Origin: Mycolicibacterium phocaicum
GTDB lineage: Bacteria > Actinomycetota > Actinomycetes > Mycobacteriales > Mycobacteriaceae
Direction of reading: 5' to 3'
Assembly: GCF_010731115.1 (NCBI RefSeq)
Contig: NZ_AP022616.1
Coordinates: forward strand, 2,604,001-2,668,000
DNA: 64,000 nucleotides
Part shown: in pieces, positions 9,794 to 17,417 of the stretch
How positions within the stretch are numbered: the stretch's first letter is position 1
How the letters are laid out: every line of letters begins with the position of its first letter
Notes under the pieces: generated by a model
The model's database searches: none
The model's input: only the letters and a program-made list of their open reading frames with translations
What the model was told of the DNA's origin: nothing
Program-made: the position numbers and the translations under genes

Positions 9794-9809
9794 AGGTGAT
9801 GTATCACCT
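9794..9809. promoter_or_regulatory. Putative MarR operator 1, upstream of the SDR gene
   Basis: AGGTGAT-GT-ATCACCT, with 7-bp perfect arms (extended to TAGGTGAT/ATCACCTA at 9793-9810). It lies upstream of the SDR start and touches the stop codon of the NTF2-like gene. An almost identical copy is at 10191-10206. Confidence 0.8.
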
Positions 9810-10170
9810 ATTCCCCGGCGGTCAGCACCGTCCACAACCGGACGATACGCTCGTCGACGATCTCGGCGACGTCGAATCCCGAAGCCACCGTGACATCGTC
9901 CGGCGTGCGCACGTCCCACGCCAGGAAGCCGAGGCCGCGAGTCTGGCGGACCGGGCCGGCCTTCGCGAAATGCAGACCCGGCAACTTTTCCTGCAGCTCA
10001 GCCGCTTTGGCATTCAGCTGGTCGTGGCCGACGGCGGTACTGTCGTCATCGATCCACTCCACATCCGCCGCGTAGGTCTCGGCGATCGCGGCGGCACGGC
10101 GCTGCGGATCACGCTGGTCGAACACAGCCAGCAGATTCGCCTCCATCAGGCGGGTGACGACGTCACTCAC
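9808..10170 (-). CDS. NTF2/SnoaL-like protein, 120 aa
   Basis: A small alpha+beta cone-fold protein of the nuclear-transport-factor-2/SnoaL superfamily: an N-terminal helix, AAAIAETYAADVEWIDDD as the strand-turn with acidic residues, LPGLHF, FLAWDVRTP and a final VRLWTVL strand. Such proteins act as isomerases, cyclases or ligand-binding folds; the substrate is not deducible. GTG 10170 is chosen because GGAGGAG precedes it by about 8 nt. It is the middle gene of marR - NTF2 - SDR and has its own operator copy upstream. Confidence 0.82.
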   Translation of the reverse strand: MSDVVTRLMEANLLAVFDQRDPQRRAAAIAETYAADVEWIDDDSTAVGHDQLNAKAAELQEKLPGLHFAKAGPVRQTRGLGFLAWDVRTPDDVTVASGFDVAEIVDERIVRLWTVLTAGE

Positions 10171-10190
10171 GGGCCAACTCCTCCACAAAT

Positions 10191-10206
10191 AGGTGATAAA
10201 TCACCT
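10191..10206. promoter_or_regulatory. Putative MarR operator 2, upstream of the NTF2-like gene
   Basis: AGGTGAT-AA-ATCACCT, the same 7-bp arms as the site at 9794. It lies between the end of the MarR gene and the start (10170) of the NTF2-like gene. Confidence 0.8.
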
Positions 10207-10212
10207 ATCACT

Positions 10213-10716
10213 CTAGCTCGGCGCCGGCGGGAGCGAGCTGTTGTGATCGAGGTTGACGTGGATGTGCTCCAACGCCGCGGTGAACGGGCCCAGCAGGTTG
10301 TCGGGCAGCGGATCGAAGAACAGCGCGCGCACCAGGTCGACGTGCCCGGGTGCGGCCTCGGTGATCGCGCGTCGACCGTTCGCGGTCAGCACGACGTTGG
10401 AGGTACGGCCGTCCTCGACGCTCGGGCGACGCTCGGTCAAGCCCCGTTCCTCCATGCGCCGCAGCTGATGCGAGAGCCGGCTGCGTTCCCAGCCGATCTG
10501 CGCGGCGAGGTCGCTGACCCGCATCCCGGCGTCGTTGTCGCTGAGCGCCACCAACACGTCGTAGTCGGCCAGCGACAACCCGGAGTCTGCCTGCAGCTGC
10601 CGGTTCATCTCGTAGTTCATCCGCAGTTGCACCCGCATATAGGCCACCCAGGCCCGCTGTTGTTTCGGCGTGAGCCATCCCCGCTCGGGCGTGTGCCCCA
10701 CCTTTCTCGGCGTCAC
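10213..10716 (-). CDS. MarR-family transcriptional regulator
   Basis: A winged-helix regulator of 167 aa. The DNA-binding segment MRVSDLAAQIGWERSRLSHQ and the wing RRPSVEDGRTSNVVLT are typical of MarR proteins, flanked by dimerisation helices at both ends. GTG 10716 is preferred over GTG 10701: on the minus strand a CATACT -10 (revcomp of 10724-10729) ends 7 nt before it, which predicts a leaderless mRNA. Two identical-arm palindromes lie upstream of the two following genes, so it probably represses them and responds to a small aromatic-type ligand. Confidence 0.9.
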   Translation of the reverse strand: MTPRKVGHTPERGWLTPKQQRAWVAYMRVQLRMNYEMNRQLQADSGLSLADYDVLVALSDNDAGMRVSDLAAQIGWERSRLSHQLRRMEERGLTERRPSVEDGRTSNVVLTANGRRAITEAAPGHVDLVRALFFDPLPDNLLGPFTAALEHIHVNLDHNSSLPPAPS

Positions 10717-10738
10717 GCCCGTCAGTATGCCGGTCGCG

Positions 10739-12163
10739 TCACAACATCTCGCGCGCCTGCCGTCGGCAGTCGTCGGCGATGCGCTGTTCGCGGCTGTACA
10801 GCAGGCCGAACGTGAAACCGTTCTCACCGGCCGTCGTACCGCTCGCCAGCGCCATGCGGCGCAACAGATCAGCGGCGACCACGGTGTCCTGGTGATCGCC
10901 CAGGATCGACTGAAACCGCTTGTAATGCTTGACCGTTCGCTTCGTCTGCTTGGCGCCGCCGATGTCCTGGCACAGCTCCGCCGCGTATCGGGCGCGTTTG
11001 GCCGCCTTCCGGGCGCGGTGCAGCAGCGCGGCGTCACTGTCGTCGACGTCAAGCGCCGCGACCAGCCGGCGGTCCGCTTTCCGCTGCGCCTTCCGCGCGC
11101 GCTTGACGAGTTTGGCGGTGCTGGTCTCCGGATCGACGGGTGGCGCCGTGCGCCAGGAGCGCAGCACCGCCAAGATCGCCAGGTAACGCGGCGAGTCCAT
11201 GGCCTCGGTGATGCGCTTGCGCGCCGGCAGCTCGACCGCCTGGAGCTCGTTGCGCACCCGGGCCCGCACCGGCCCGAGGATCAGCGTCTCCGGCAAATCA
11301 TCGAGCGCTTCAGTGAATCGGCGCTGCTGCACCTGACAATCGCGGACCTCGCCGAGCAGCCCCGCGAACCAGCGCAGATCGTCGTCGAACTGGCCGGTCG
11401 CCGACCGGTCGAGCATCTTGCCGAACACCCGCAGGGTGCTCCGCAGCCGGCGGATCGCCACCCGCGTGTCGTGGATCGGGTCGCGGCCACGTCGTAACTC
11501 GATGTCGCCCAACACAATCTGGTCGATCTGTGCGTTGACATACCGCAGCACTGCGCGCGCCGCGGGCGAGATCGGCTCAACCGACTGGACCGGCCGCACC
11601 ACATGAGCGAGCTTCGACGGAAAGCGTGACGGCCGGGCACCGGCTTTCTTCAGCCGCCTGACGAGGTGCTTCGGAATCGACGGGGCGTGGGTTCCGAGTT
11701 CGACCTCGACCTCACGCCAAGCCAGCAGCTGCTCGTCCGCCGACGCACGCACCGAGTCGTCGACAATCTCGGCATAGAGATCGCCGGATCGCGGTGCGGA
11801 GAGCCGGTATCGATCCCGGACGGTATGAATCTTTGCGACACGCGCCAACGGCTTGCCCAGGCTCACGCCGCTGAGCAGTTCAGCCGCGGCGTCGGGTAAT
11901 GCCTCGGTGGACGGCCAGTGCATTTCGACGCGCCCATCGCCCGCCGGAACCTTGAGCTGCCATCCCGTGTCGGCGTCGCCGGTACGACGGCGGAGCTGCA
12001 CGCGGTGCGCCAGCAGATCCCCGTCAGCGGTGTCGTAGTAGTCGCTGGTCAGGTCGACGGTGGCGTGCACAACGTCGGCGTCGGCGATGATGCCGTGAAG
12101 ATCGGGCAGCTGAAATTCGGCGTCGACGTCCCATTTGCCTTCACGTTCCAGTACCTCGTACAT
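10739..12163 (-). CDS. CYTH and CHAD domain-containing protein
   Basis: A 474-aa two-domain protein. The N-terminal CYTH (triphosphate tunnel) domain spans about residues 1-195 (YYDTADGDLLAHRVQLRRR, GWQLKVP, WREVEVELG). The C-terminal CHAD helical domain runs from about 205 to the end, with conserved basic and His residues (IHDTRVAIRRLRSTLR, ARYAAELCQ, GDHQDTVVAADLL). CHAD domains bind polyphosphate, and CYTH domains bind or hydrolyse triphosphate compounds, so a role at polyphosphate is likely. ATG 12163 is chosen by domain alignment. The first CYTH motif is degenerate (DAEFQL instead of ExExK). Confidence 0.92.
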   Translation of the reverse strand: MYEVLEREGKWDVDAEFQLPDLHGIIADADVVHATVDLTSDYYDTADGDLLAHRVQLRRRTGDADTGWQLKVPAGDGRVEMHWPSTEALPDAAAELLSGVSLGKPLARVAKIHTVRDRYRLSAPRSGDLYAEIVDDSVRASADEQLLAWREVEVELGTHAPSIPKHLVRRLKKAGARPSRFPSKLAHVVRPVQSVEPISPAARAVLRYVNAQIDQIVLGDIELRRGRDPIHDTRVAIRRLRSTLRVFGKMLDRSATGQFDDDLRWFAGLLGEVRDCQVQQRRFTEALDDLPETLILGPVRARVRNELQAVELPARKRITEAMDSPRYLAILAVLRSWRTAPPVDPETSTAKLVKRARKAQRKADRRLVAALDVDDSDAALLHRARKAAKRARYAAELCQDIGGAKQTKRTVKHYKRFQSILGDHQDTVVAADLLRRMALASGTTAGENGFTFGLLYSREQRIADDCRRQAREML

Positions 12164-12227
12164 ACCCGAGGCATTGCCTTTCGGCCAGGCCGCCAAACCA
12201 GCTACGACCTGCTGGACCGTGGACAGC

Positions 12228-12266
12228 AGCGAGCGTGGCTACCCCCCAACGGCAGCCACGCTCGCT
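12228..12266. terminator. 13-bp perfect hairpin between the CHAD and DUF1059 genes
   Basis: AGCGAGCGTGGCT at 12228-12240 pairs with 12254-12266 across a C-rich loop. It lies 12 bp from the stop codon of the DUF1059 gene, downstream in its direction, so it may act as its terminator. No U-tract follows on that strand. Confidence 0.6.
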
Positions 12267-12277
12267 TATCTACTGGC

Positions 12278-12427
12278 TCAGTAGGCCATGAAGAGGATCA
12301 TCTCCCGGTCGTATTCGCGACCGGGGTGCTGCTCGGCGAGGTGGGCCTGCGCCTTCTCGACCAGATCGTCCTCGTCACTGCCGGAAATCGCCTCGCCGCA
12401 GGGGCAATTCAAGTGTGTCTTAGCCAT
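12278..12427 (-). CDS. DUF1059-type small protein, 49 aa
   Basis: A short protein MAKTHLNCPCGEAISGSDED... ending REYDREMILFMAY, with a CPCG knuckle, a helix LVEKAQAHLAEQHPG and the DUF1059 layout. ATG 12427 is chosen because GGGAAGG lies about 8 nt upstream; an ATG two codons earlier (12433) is too close to it. It is divergent from the nitroreductase gene with only 33 bp between starts. Function is unknown for the family. Confidence 0.82.
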   Translation of the reverse strand: MAKTHLNCPCGEAISGSDEDDLVEKAQAHLAEQHPGREYDREMILFMAY

Positions 12428-12460
12428 ACACATCACCTTCCCATACGCATGATGGTCGGT

Positions 12461-13123
12461 ATGGAGATTTACGACGTCATGCGCACGACCGGGGCCGTCC
12501 GCAAGTTCAGCGGCGAGCCCCTGTCTGACGAGGTGCTCGAGCGCATCCTCGACAACGCGCGCTTCGCCCCCAGCGGCGGCAACCGGCAGGGCGCACGGGT
12601 GATCGCGGTGCGTGACGTCGAAACCCGCAAGAAGCTGGGCGAACTGTCCAAGCCCGGCGCCAGGCAGTACATCGCGCAGATCGCCGCCGGCGAAGGCCCG
12701 TGGAACCCCTTGCAGCCCTGCGGGGTCGACCCCGCGGTCGTCGAGGCGACACCGGTCCCCGACGGCATGGTCACCGGGACGCTGCTGGGCGCCGAGGTGG
12801 TGCTCGTGGTGTGTCTGGACCTCGGCGTGGCAGCGGCATTCGATCAGCACCTGGATCGCATCGGCGTGATCAGCGGCGCATCGATCTACCCGTTCGTGTG
12901 GAACATCCTGCTGGCCGCGCGCAACGAGGGCTACGGCGGCGTGCTGACGACCATGGTGGTGGCGCAGGAGCCCAAGGTGCGCGAGCTGCTCGGCATCCCC
13001 GACAACTACGCCGTCGCCTGCATGCTGCCGCTGGGCAAGCCGGTCAAACAGGTGACGAAGCTGACCCGGCGTCCGGTCTCGGAGTTCGCCACCCGGGAGC
13101 GGTTCGACGGTCCGCCACTCTGA
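12461..13123 (+). CDS. Nitroreductase-family FMN oxidoreductase
   Basis: A nitroreductase-fold protein of 220 aa. The N-terminal FMN-binding RxxR region is TTGAVRKFSGEPL, followed by FAPSGGNRQGARV, with GYGGVLTTMVV and a C-terminal basic tail. The family reduces nitro compounds, quinones or flavins with NAD(P)H. In-frame ATGs at 12449, 12452 and 12461 compete; 12461 gives the standard MEIYDVMRTT start. The substrate is unknown. Confidence 0.88.
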   Translation: MEIYDVMRTTGAVRKFSGEPLSDEVLERILDNARFAPSGGNRQGARVIAVRDVETRKKLGELSKPGARQYIAQIAAGEGPWNPLQPCGVDPAVVEATPVPDGMVTGTLLGAEVVLVVCLDLGVAAAFDQHLDRIGVISGASIYPFVWNILLAARNEGYGGVLTTMVVAQEPKVRELLGIPDNYAVACMLPLGKPVKQVTKLTRRPVSEFATRERFDGPPL

Positions 13124-13127
13124 TCTC

Positions 13128-13192
13128 CCGTTGATCCTGCGGCTACGGCGTCAGCCACTCGGCAAAAGTCGCCGTGGACGCGGAATCAACGG
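13128..13192. repeat. Long imperfect inverted repeat between convergent genes
   Basis: CCGTTGAT (13128-13135) pairs with ATCAACGG (13185-13192), and internal segments (CTACGGCG versus CGCCGTGG) continue the stem with mismatches. It fills the gap between the nitroreductase and glycosylase stops and could terminate both. Confidence 0.55.
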
Positions 13193-13771
13193 TCAGGCCT
13201 TGGCGGCCTTGGCTGCTGCCTTCATCTGCTTCTTGTAGGCGCGGACCTGGTCCAGTGAGCCCTTGTCGACGACGTCGGCGACGGACATGTGCGTGCCCTG
13301 CTTGCCGTAATCACCAGCCGCGCCGCGCCAGCCCTCCGGCGTGACGCCGTACTGCTTACCGAGTAGCGCCAGGAAGATCTTGGCCTTCTGCTCACCGAAC
13401 CCGGGCAGCGCCTTGAGCCGCCGCAGCACCTCTTTGCCGTCGGGATCGCCGGTGGTCCACAACGCGGCGGCGTTGCCGTCGTACTCGTCCACGATCACCT
13501 GAGACAGCGCCTGCACACGCTTGGCCATGGAGCCCGGAAAGCGGTGCACCGCAGGGGTTTGCGCGAACAGTTCGGCGAATTTGTCGGGGTTGTAGTCGGC
13601 GATCTGGCGGGCGTCCAGGCCACCCATCCGGTCCTCGAGTTTCTTCGGCCCGGCGAACGCCACTTCCATCGGAATCTGTTGATCGAGAAGCATTCCGACC
13701 AGCAGCGCGAACGGGTTGGACTCGAGCAGTGCGTCGGCGGACGGCTCCTGAACCAGCTGCAGCTTCGACAT
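13193..13771 (-). CDS. HhH-GPD-type DNA glycosylase (Rv1156-like)
   Basis: A base-excision-repair glycosylase family protein of 192 aa. It shows the helix-hairpin-helix element LKALPGFGEQKAKIFLALLG (about residues 116-135) and an N-terminal helical bundle with LVGMLLDQQIPMEVAF. The catalytic Asp typical of HhH-GPD enzymes is not obvious, so activity may be restricted or non-glycosylase. The ATG at 13771 directly follows a GTG at 13774; either could be used. It is recalled as the Rv1156 homologue from its neighbourhood with Rv1155- and Rv1157c/1158c-like genes. Confidence 0.85.
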   Translation of the reverse strand: MSKLQLVQEPSADALLESNPFALLVGMLLDQQIPMEVAFAGPKKLEDRMGGLDARQIADYNPDKFAELFAQTPAVHRFPGSMAKRVQALSQVIVDEYDGNAAALWTTGDPDGKEVLRRLKALPGFGEQKAKIFLALLGKQYGVTPEGWRGAAGDYGKQGTHMSVADVVDKGSLDQVRAYKKQMKAAAKAAKA

Positions 13772-13829
13772 CACGCCAGTCTAGGACCCTGGTGAGCGCA
13801 GCTCGATTACGACGGTTCAGTAGGCGCAC

Positions 13830-14717
13830 TCACGCGCTGGCCAGCAGGCCTTTGAGTTCGGCGCGGCCGTCCTCGTCGAGCGGCAACAGCGGGGGCCGCG
13901 GGTCACCGGCGTTGCGCCCCAGCAGGTCCAGGCCGGCCTTGACGGTCGTCGGCAGGCCACCGGCGACGATGAAGCGCAGCAGCGGCGCGAGGTCGTCGTA
14001 GATCTCCTGCGCCCGGGCGCGATCACCGCTGCGGACCGCTTCGTACAGCTCGACGCACGGCTGCGGGCGCAGATTCGGTGCGGCCGTGCACCATCCGGAC
14101 GCGCCGGCGAGTAGCGCGTCGAGCACCAGCGGGTTGCTGCCGTTGTAGAACGGCAGTGCCCCGCCGGAGAGCTCCTTGATGCGCAGCATCCGGGTGAGGT
14201 CACCGGTGGATTCCTTGACCATGCGGACGTTGTCGATGTCGTCGAACATCCGCACCAGCAGTTCGGGCGCCATGTCGATGCCGCTCGTGGCGGGGTTGTT
14301 GTAGACCATGATCGGCAGCTCGACGGCGGCCGAGATGCTGGCGTAGTGCTGGAAAATCTCCCGCTCGCCCAGCTTCCAGTACGAGATCGGCAGCACCATC
14401 ACCGCGTCGGCGCCGGCCTGATGTGCGTACTGTGCGCGTCGAATGGTGTTGGCAGTGGTCAGATCCGAGGCTCCGACGATGACGGGGACGCGGCCGGCGA
14501 CGGTGGCGACGGTGGTGTCGACGACGGCGTCGAACTCGGCCTCGGTGAGGTACGCCGATTCGCCGGTGCTGCCCAGCGGCGCGATCGCGTGGGCGCCGGT
14601 GCTGACCAGTTGCTCGACGACGGCGGCCAGCGTCTCGGTGTCGACGTTGCCGCCGTCGGTGGTGAACGGGGTGATCGGGTAGGCGATGATGCCGTGGATC
14701 CTGGGTGTCTCGGTCAT
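13830..14717 (-). CDS. DapA-superfamily aldolase/dehydratase
   Basis: A class I (Schiff-base) aldolase of the dihydrodipicolinate synthase/N-acetylneuraminate lyase superfamily, 295 aa. GSTGE (residues 49-53), the Tyr of MVYNNP (Y139) and the Schiff-base Lys of MVKES (K168) are all present. It is unlikely to be the housekeeping DapA because it sits in an operon with a class II aldolase; a role in catabolism of a sugar acid or keto acid is more likely. ATG 14717 lies 23 bp downstream of the preceding gene's stop. Confidence 0.9.
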   Translation of the reverse strand: MTETPRIHGIIAYPITPFTTDGGNVDTETLAAVVEQLVSTGAHAIAPLGSTGESAYLTEAEFDAVVDTTVATVAGRVPVIVGASDLTTANTIRRAQYAHQAGADAVMVLPISYWKLGEREIFQHYASISAAVELPIMVYNNPATSGIDMAPELLVRMFDDIDNVRMVKESTGDLTRMLRIKELSGGALPFYNGSNPLVLDALLAGASGWCTAAPNLRPQPCVELYEAVRSGDRARAQEIYDDLAPLLRFIVAGGLPTTVKAGLDLLGRNAGDPRPPLLPLDEDGRAELKGLLASA

Positions 14718-14740
14718 GGGTGTCTGCTTTCTAGTGTCGG

Positions 14741-15526
14741 TCAGTGGTCGAGGGCGTCGGGGTGGCGCACCAGGGCACGGCGCGCGTAGTAGGCGAAGTT
14801 GGCGACGCTGCGTTTGGGCGTCAGCGTCCAGTCGTGGGCCTCGCGGGCCAGCCGGTCGGGCAGCGGCGCGATGGTGCCGGCAGCCATGGCGGCCAGCTGG
14901 AGCTTGGCCCCGCGTTCGATGAGCATGGCCAGCGAGCAGGCTTCCTCGACGCTGGCCCCGGCCACCACCTGACCGTGATGGGCCAGCAGGATCGCCTTCT
15001 TGTCCCCCAGCGCGCCGGAGATGATCTCGCCTTCTTCGTTGCCCACCGGCACGCCCGGCCAGTCCTTCAGGAAAGCGCAGTCGTCGTACAGCGGTGCGAT
15101 GTCCATCTGGGACACCGCCAGGGGCACTTCGAGCATCGACAGCGCCGCGACGTGGAACGGGTGCGTGTGCACGATGCAGTTCACGTCCGGCCGGGCCCGG
15201 TAGATCCACGAGTGAAAGCGGTTGGCGGGGTTGGCCATTCCGCCGCCGTCGAGGACGCCCAGGTCTTCGTCGACGAGCAGCAGGTTGCCCGCGGTGATCT
15301 CGTCGAAGCCCAGGCCGAGGCGCTGCGTGTAGTAGGTGCCCGACTCCTCGGCGCGGGCGGTGATCTGCCCGGCCAGGCCCGAATCGTGTCCGGCGTCGAA
15401 CAGCGCCCGGCAGGTCAGCGCCAGCTTCTCACGCACTGTCAGGGTGGATTCGGCGATATGACGGTTCAAGCCGTCCTCGGCGCGCTGCATCAGTTCGCCT
15501 TTGGAGTCATGCATGGTGTCAGTCAT
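14741..15526 (-). CDS. Class II aldolase/adducin family protein
   Basis: Zinc-dependent aldolase/decarboxylase fold of 261 aa. Metal ligands are visible in VHTHPFH and LLAHHGQV. The N-terminal part has REKLALTCRALFDAGHDSGLAGQITAR, the phosphate/substrate loop region. The family cleaves sugar phosphates or decarboxylates related acids; the substrate is undetermined. ATG 15526 has GGGAG about 5 nt upstream. It is the first gene of a two-gene operon with the DapA-like aldolase and divergent from the XRE-cupin regulator. Confidence 0.9.
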   Translation of the reverse strand: MTDTMHDSKGELMQRAEDGLNRHIAESTLTVREKLALTCRALFDAGHDSGLAGQITARAEESGTYYTQRLGLGFDEITAGNLLLVDEDLGVLDGGGMANPANRFHSWIYRARPDVNCIVHTHPFHVAALSMLEVPLAVSQMDIAPLYDDCAFLKDWPGVPVGNEEGEIISGALGDKKAILLAHHGQVVAGASVEEACSLAMLIERGAKLQLAAMAAGTIAPLPDRLAREAHDWTLTPKRSVANFAYYARRALVRHPDALDH

Positions 15527-15585
15527 CGGAACTCCCCTCAGCCTCGGTGCGCGGCCGCACCTCAATGACACATTGCCGACCATAG

Positions 15586-15598
15586 GACACAAAGTGTC
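15586..15598. promoter_or_regulatory. Putative operator between aldolase and XRE genes
   Basis: GACACAAAGTGTC is a 13-bp palindrome, with a related half-site TGACACA just left of it (15566-15572) inside a second inverted repeat CAATG-ACA-CATTG (15563-15575). The position in the 100-bp divergent promoter suggests binding by the XRE-cupin protein. Confidence 0.55.
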
Positions 15599-15626
15599 AT
15601 GCAGTCAATGCGTTATCCTCACTCTC

Positions 15627-16148
15627 GTGAGTGGCTTGTTGCGTGCGGTGCGCCAGCAACGCGGAATGACGCTGGATGAGCTGGCGGCCGGTACCGGGCT
15701 GACCAAGAGCTACCTGTCCAAAGTCGAGCGCGGCCAGAGCGTGCCGTCGATCGCGGCCGCTCTCAAAATCTCTCGCACGCTCGATGTCGATGTGGCACAA
15801 CTGTTTTCCGACGACCCCGAAGTCGGCACCTTCAGCGTCGAGCGCGCGGCAGACCGCGGCACTGCTCGCAATCACGCCATGGTGGCCGGCATGCTCGGCA
15901 AGGCCATGTCGCCTTTCGTGGTGCGCCCGGGCCGCCAGTTCGCCACTCATGCGCACCCGACGCACCCCGGTCAGGAGTTCGTGTTCGTCCACTCCGGGAC
16001 CATCGAACTCAACTACGACGGCCGCCTGGTCGAGCTCGCCACCGGTGACAGCGCCTACTTCGACGCCTCCGCACAGCACAAACTGCGCCAGGTCGGCGAC
16101 GAAACCGCCGAGGTGATCGTCGTGACCTCCCCAGCTCCGCGCCGCTGA
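15627..16148 (+). CDS. XRE-type HTH regulator with cupin sensor domain
   Basis: A 173-aa regulator. The N-terminal helix-turn-helix (about residues 13-55, MTLDELAAGTGLTKSYLSKV) is of the XRE type. The C-terminal cupin barrel (about 90-165) has HAHPTHPGQEFVFV and the second motif region LATGDSAYFDASAQHKL. Such proteins bind small organic acids and control adjacent catabolic genes. GTG 15627 is preceded by TATCCT (15614-15619) with a 7-nt spacer, predicting a leaderless transcript. It is divergent from the aldolase operon, its likely target. Confidence 0.93.
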   Translation: MSGLLRAVRQQRGMTLDELAAGTGLTKSYLSKVERGQSVPSIAAALKISRTLDVDVAQLFSDDPEVGTFSVERAADRGTARNHAMVAGMLGKAMSPFVVRPGRQFATHAHPTHPGQEFVFVHSGTIELNYDGRLVELATGDSAYFDASAQHKLRQVGDETAEVIVVTSPAPRR

Positions 16149-16151
16149 GGA

Positions 16152-17372
16152 ATGCCAGCGCGCCCCGCCCGCGTTGCCCTACCCGTGCTCCAAACTCGAA
16201 CCGTGACCTCGCGCCTTGGCTTTCCGCTGCTGGCCTACGCCTTCGCCGCCATCATGCTGGGCACCACGCTGCCGACGCCGATCTACGCGCTGTACGCGCA
16301 CGAATTGCACTTCGCGGTCCTGACGACGACGGTCATCTTCTCGGCCTACGCCATCGGCGTGCTGGCCGCACTACTGCTGTTCGGTCGCTGGTCCGACGCC
16401 ATCGGCCGGCGCCCGGTCCTGATCGCCGGCGCGGTCGCCGCCATTGCGAGCGCCGTCGTCTTCCTCAATGCCGACAGCGTGTCGATGCTGCTCGTGGGCC
16501 GGCTGCTGTCCGGGCTGTCGGCCGGCATCTTCACCGGCACCGCGACGGCCGCCGTCGTCGAATCGATGCCGGAGGACCGCCGGGAACAGGCCGCGGCCGG
16601 TGCCACCATCGCCAACATCGGCGGGCTGGGCGCCGGGCCGGTCGTGGCCGGTCTGCTGGTGCAGTACGCACCGCATCCGTTGCAGCTGCCGTTCCTCGTG
16701 CACATCGTGCTGGCCACGCTGGCCATCGCCGCGGTGTGGCTGGTCCCGGAAACGTCGAGCCGCACCGGCCGGATCGGCTTCCAGCGCCTGTCGGTCCCCG
16801 CCGAGGTCCGGGCGACGTTCGTCCTCGCGGCAACCGCCGCCTTCGCCGGTTTCGCGGTGATGGGCCTGTTCACTGCGGTGGCGCCGTCGTTCGTCGCCAG
16901 TGTCATCGGGATCGACAATCATGCCGTCGGCGGCGCGGTGGCGGCGTCGATCTTCGTCGCCTCCGCCGTCGCCCAGTTGGCCGGTCGTCGCATCCATCCC
17001 CCGCGGGCCGTCGCACTGGGCTGCGCCATCCTGGTCGTGGGCATGACGATTCTGGCTGCCGCACTGCACTTTTGCTCACTGGCCGGGCTCCTGACGGCCG
17101 CTGTCGTGGCCGGCATCGGGCAGGGCATCAGCTTCAGCCGCGGCCTCGCGGCCGTCGTCGAAGGCACCGCGACGGAGCGTCGCGCCGAAGTCAGTTCGAC
17201 GTACTTCGTCGTGGCCTACGTGGCCATCTCGCTGCCGGTCGTCAGCCTCGGCTTCGCGGCCCAGCGCTGGGGCTTGCAGGAGGCCGGGGTCAGTTTCGCC
17301 GTCATCATCGCGGTGTTGGCGGCCGTCTGCCTGGCGGCCGTCCTCCGGCAGGAACGCCGCAGGTCAGCGTGA
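16152..17372 (+). CDS. MFS transporter, 406 aa
   Basis: A twelve-span major facilitator protein. The loop 2-3 signature GRWSDAIGRRPVLIAG is present near residues 78-93, with a second half starting around residue 215. ATG 16152 sits 3 bp after the regulator stop; GTG 16203 (MTSRLGFPLLAYAF) would give a more usual short N-terminus and is a good alternative. Its position suggests uptake of the compound used by the aldolase pair, but export cannot be excluded. Confidence 0.85.
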   Translation: MPARPARVALPVLQTRTVTSRLGFPLLAYAFAAIMLGTTLPTPIYALYAHELHFAVLTTTVIFSAYAIGVLAALLLFGRWSDAIGRRPVLIAGAVAAIASAVVFLNADSVSMLLVGRLLSGLSAGIFTGTATAAVVESMPEDRREQAAAGATIANIGGLGAGPVVAGLLVQYAPHPLQLPFLVHIVLATLAIAAVWLVPETSSRTGRIGFQRLSVPAEVRATFVLAATAAFAGFAVMGLFTAVAPSFVASVIGIDNHAVGGAVAASIFVASAVAQLAGRRIHPPRAVALGCAILVVGMTILAAALHFCSLAGLLTAAVVAGIGQGISFSRGLAAVVEGTATERRAEVSSTYFVVAYVAISLPVVSLGFAAQRWGLQEAGVSFAVIIAVLAAVCLAAVLRQERRRSA

Positions 17373-17417
17373 ATTTGAGTAGCACTACCTAGGGGTCGGG
17401 CCCATACGGTCGAAGGC

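Noticed and set aside
12278..12850. A 190-codon minus-strand frame over the nitroreductase gene
   Set aside because: Only its last 49 codons encode a recognisable DUF1059 protein with a ribosome site; the rest is antisense of the nitroreductase.
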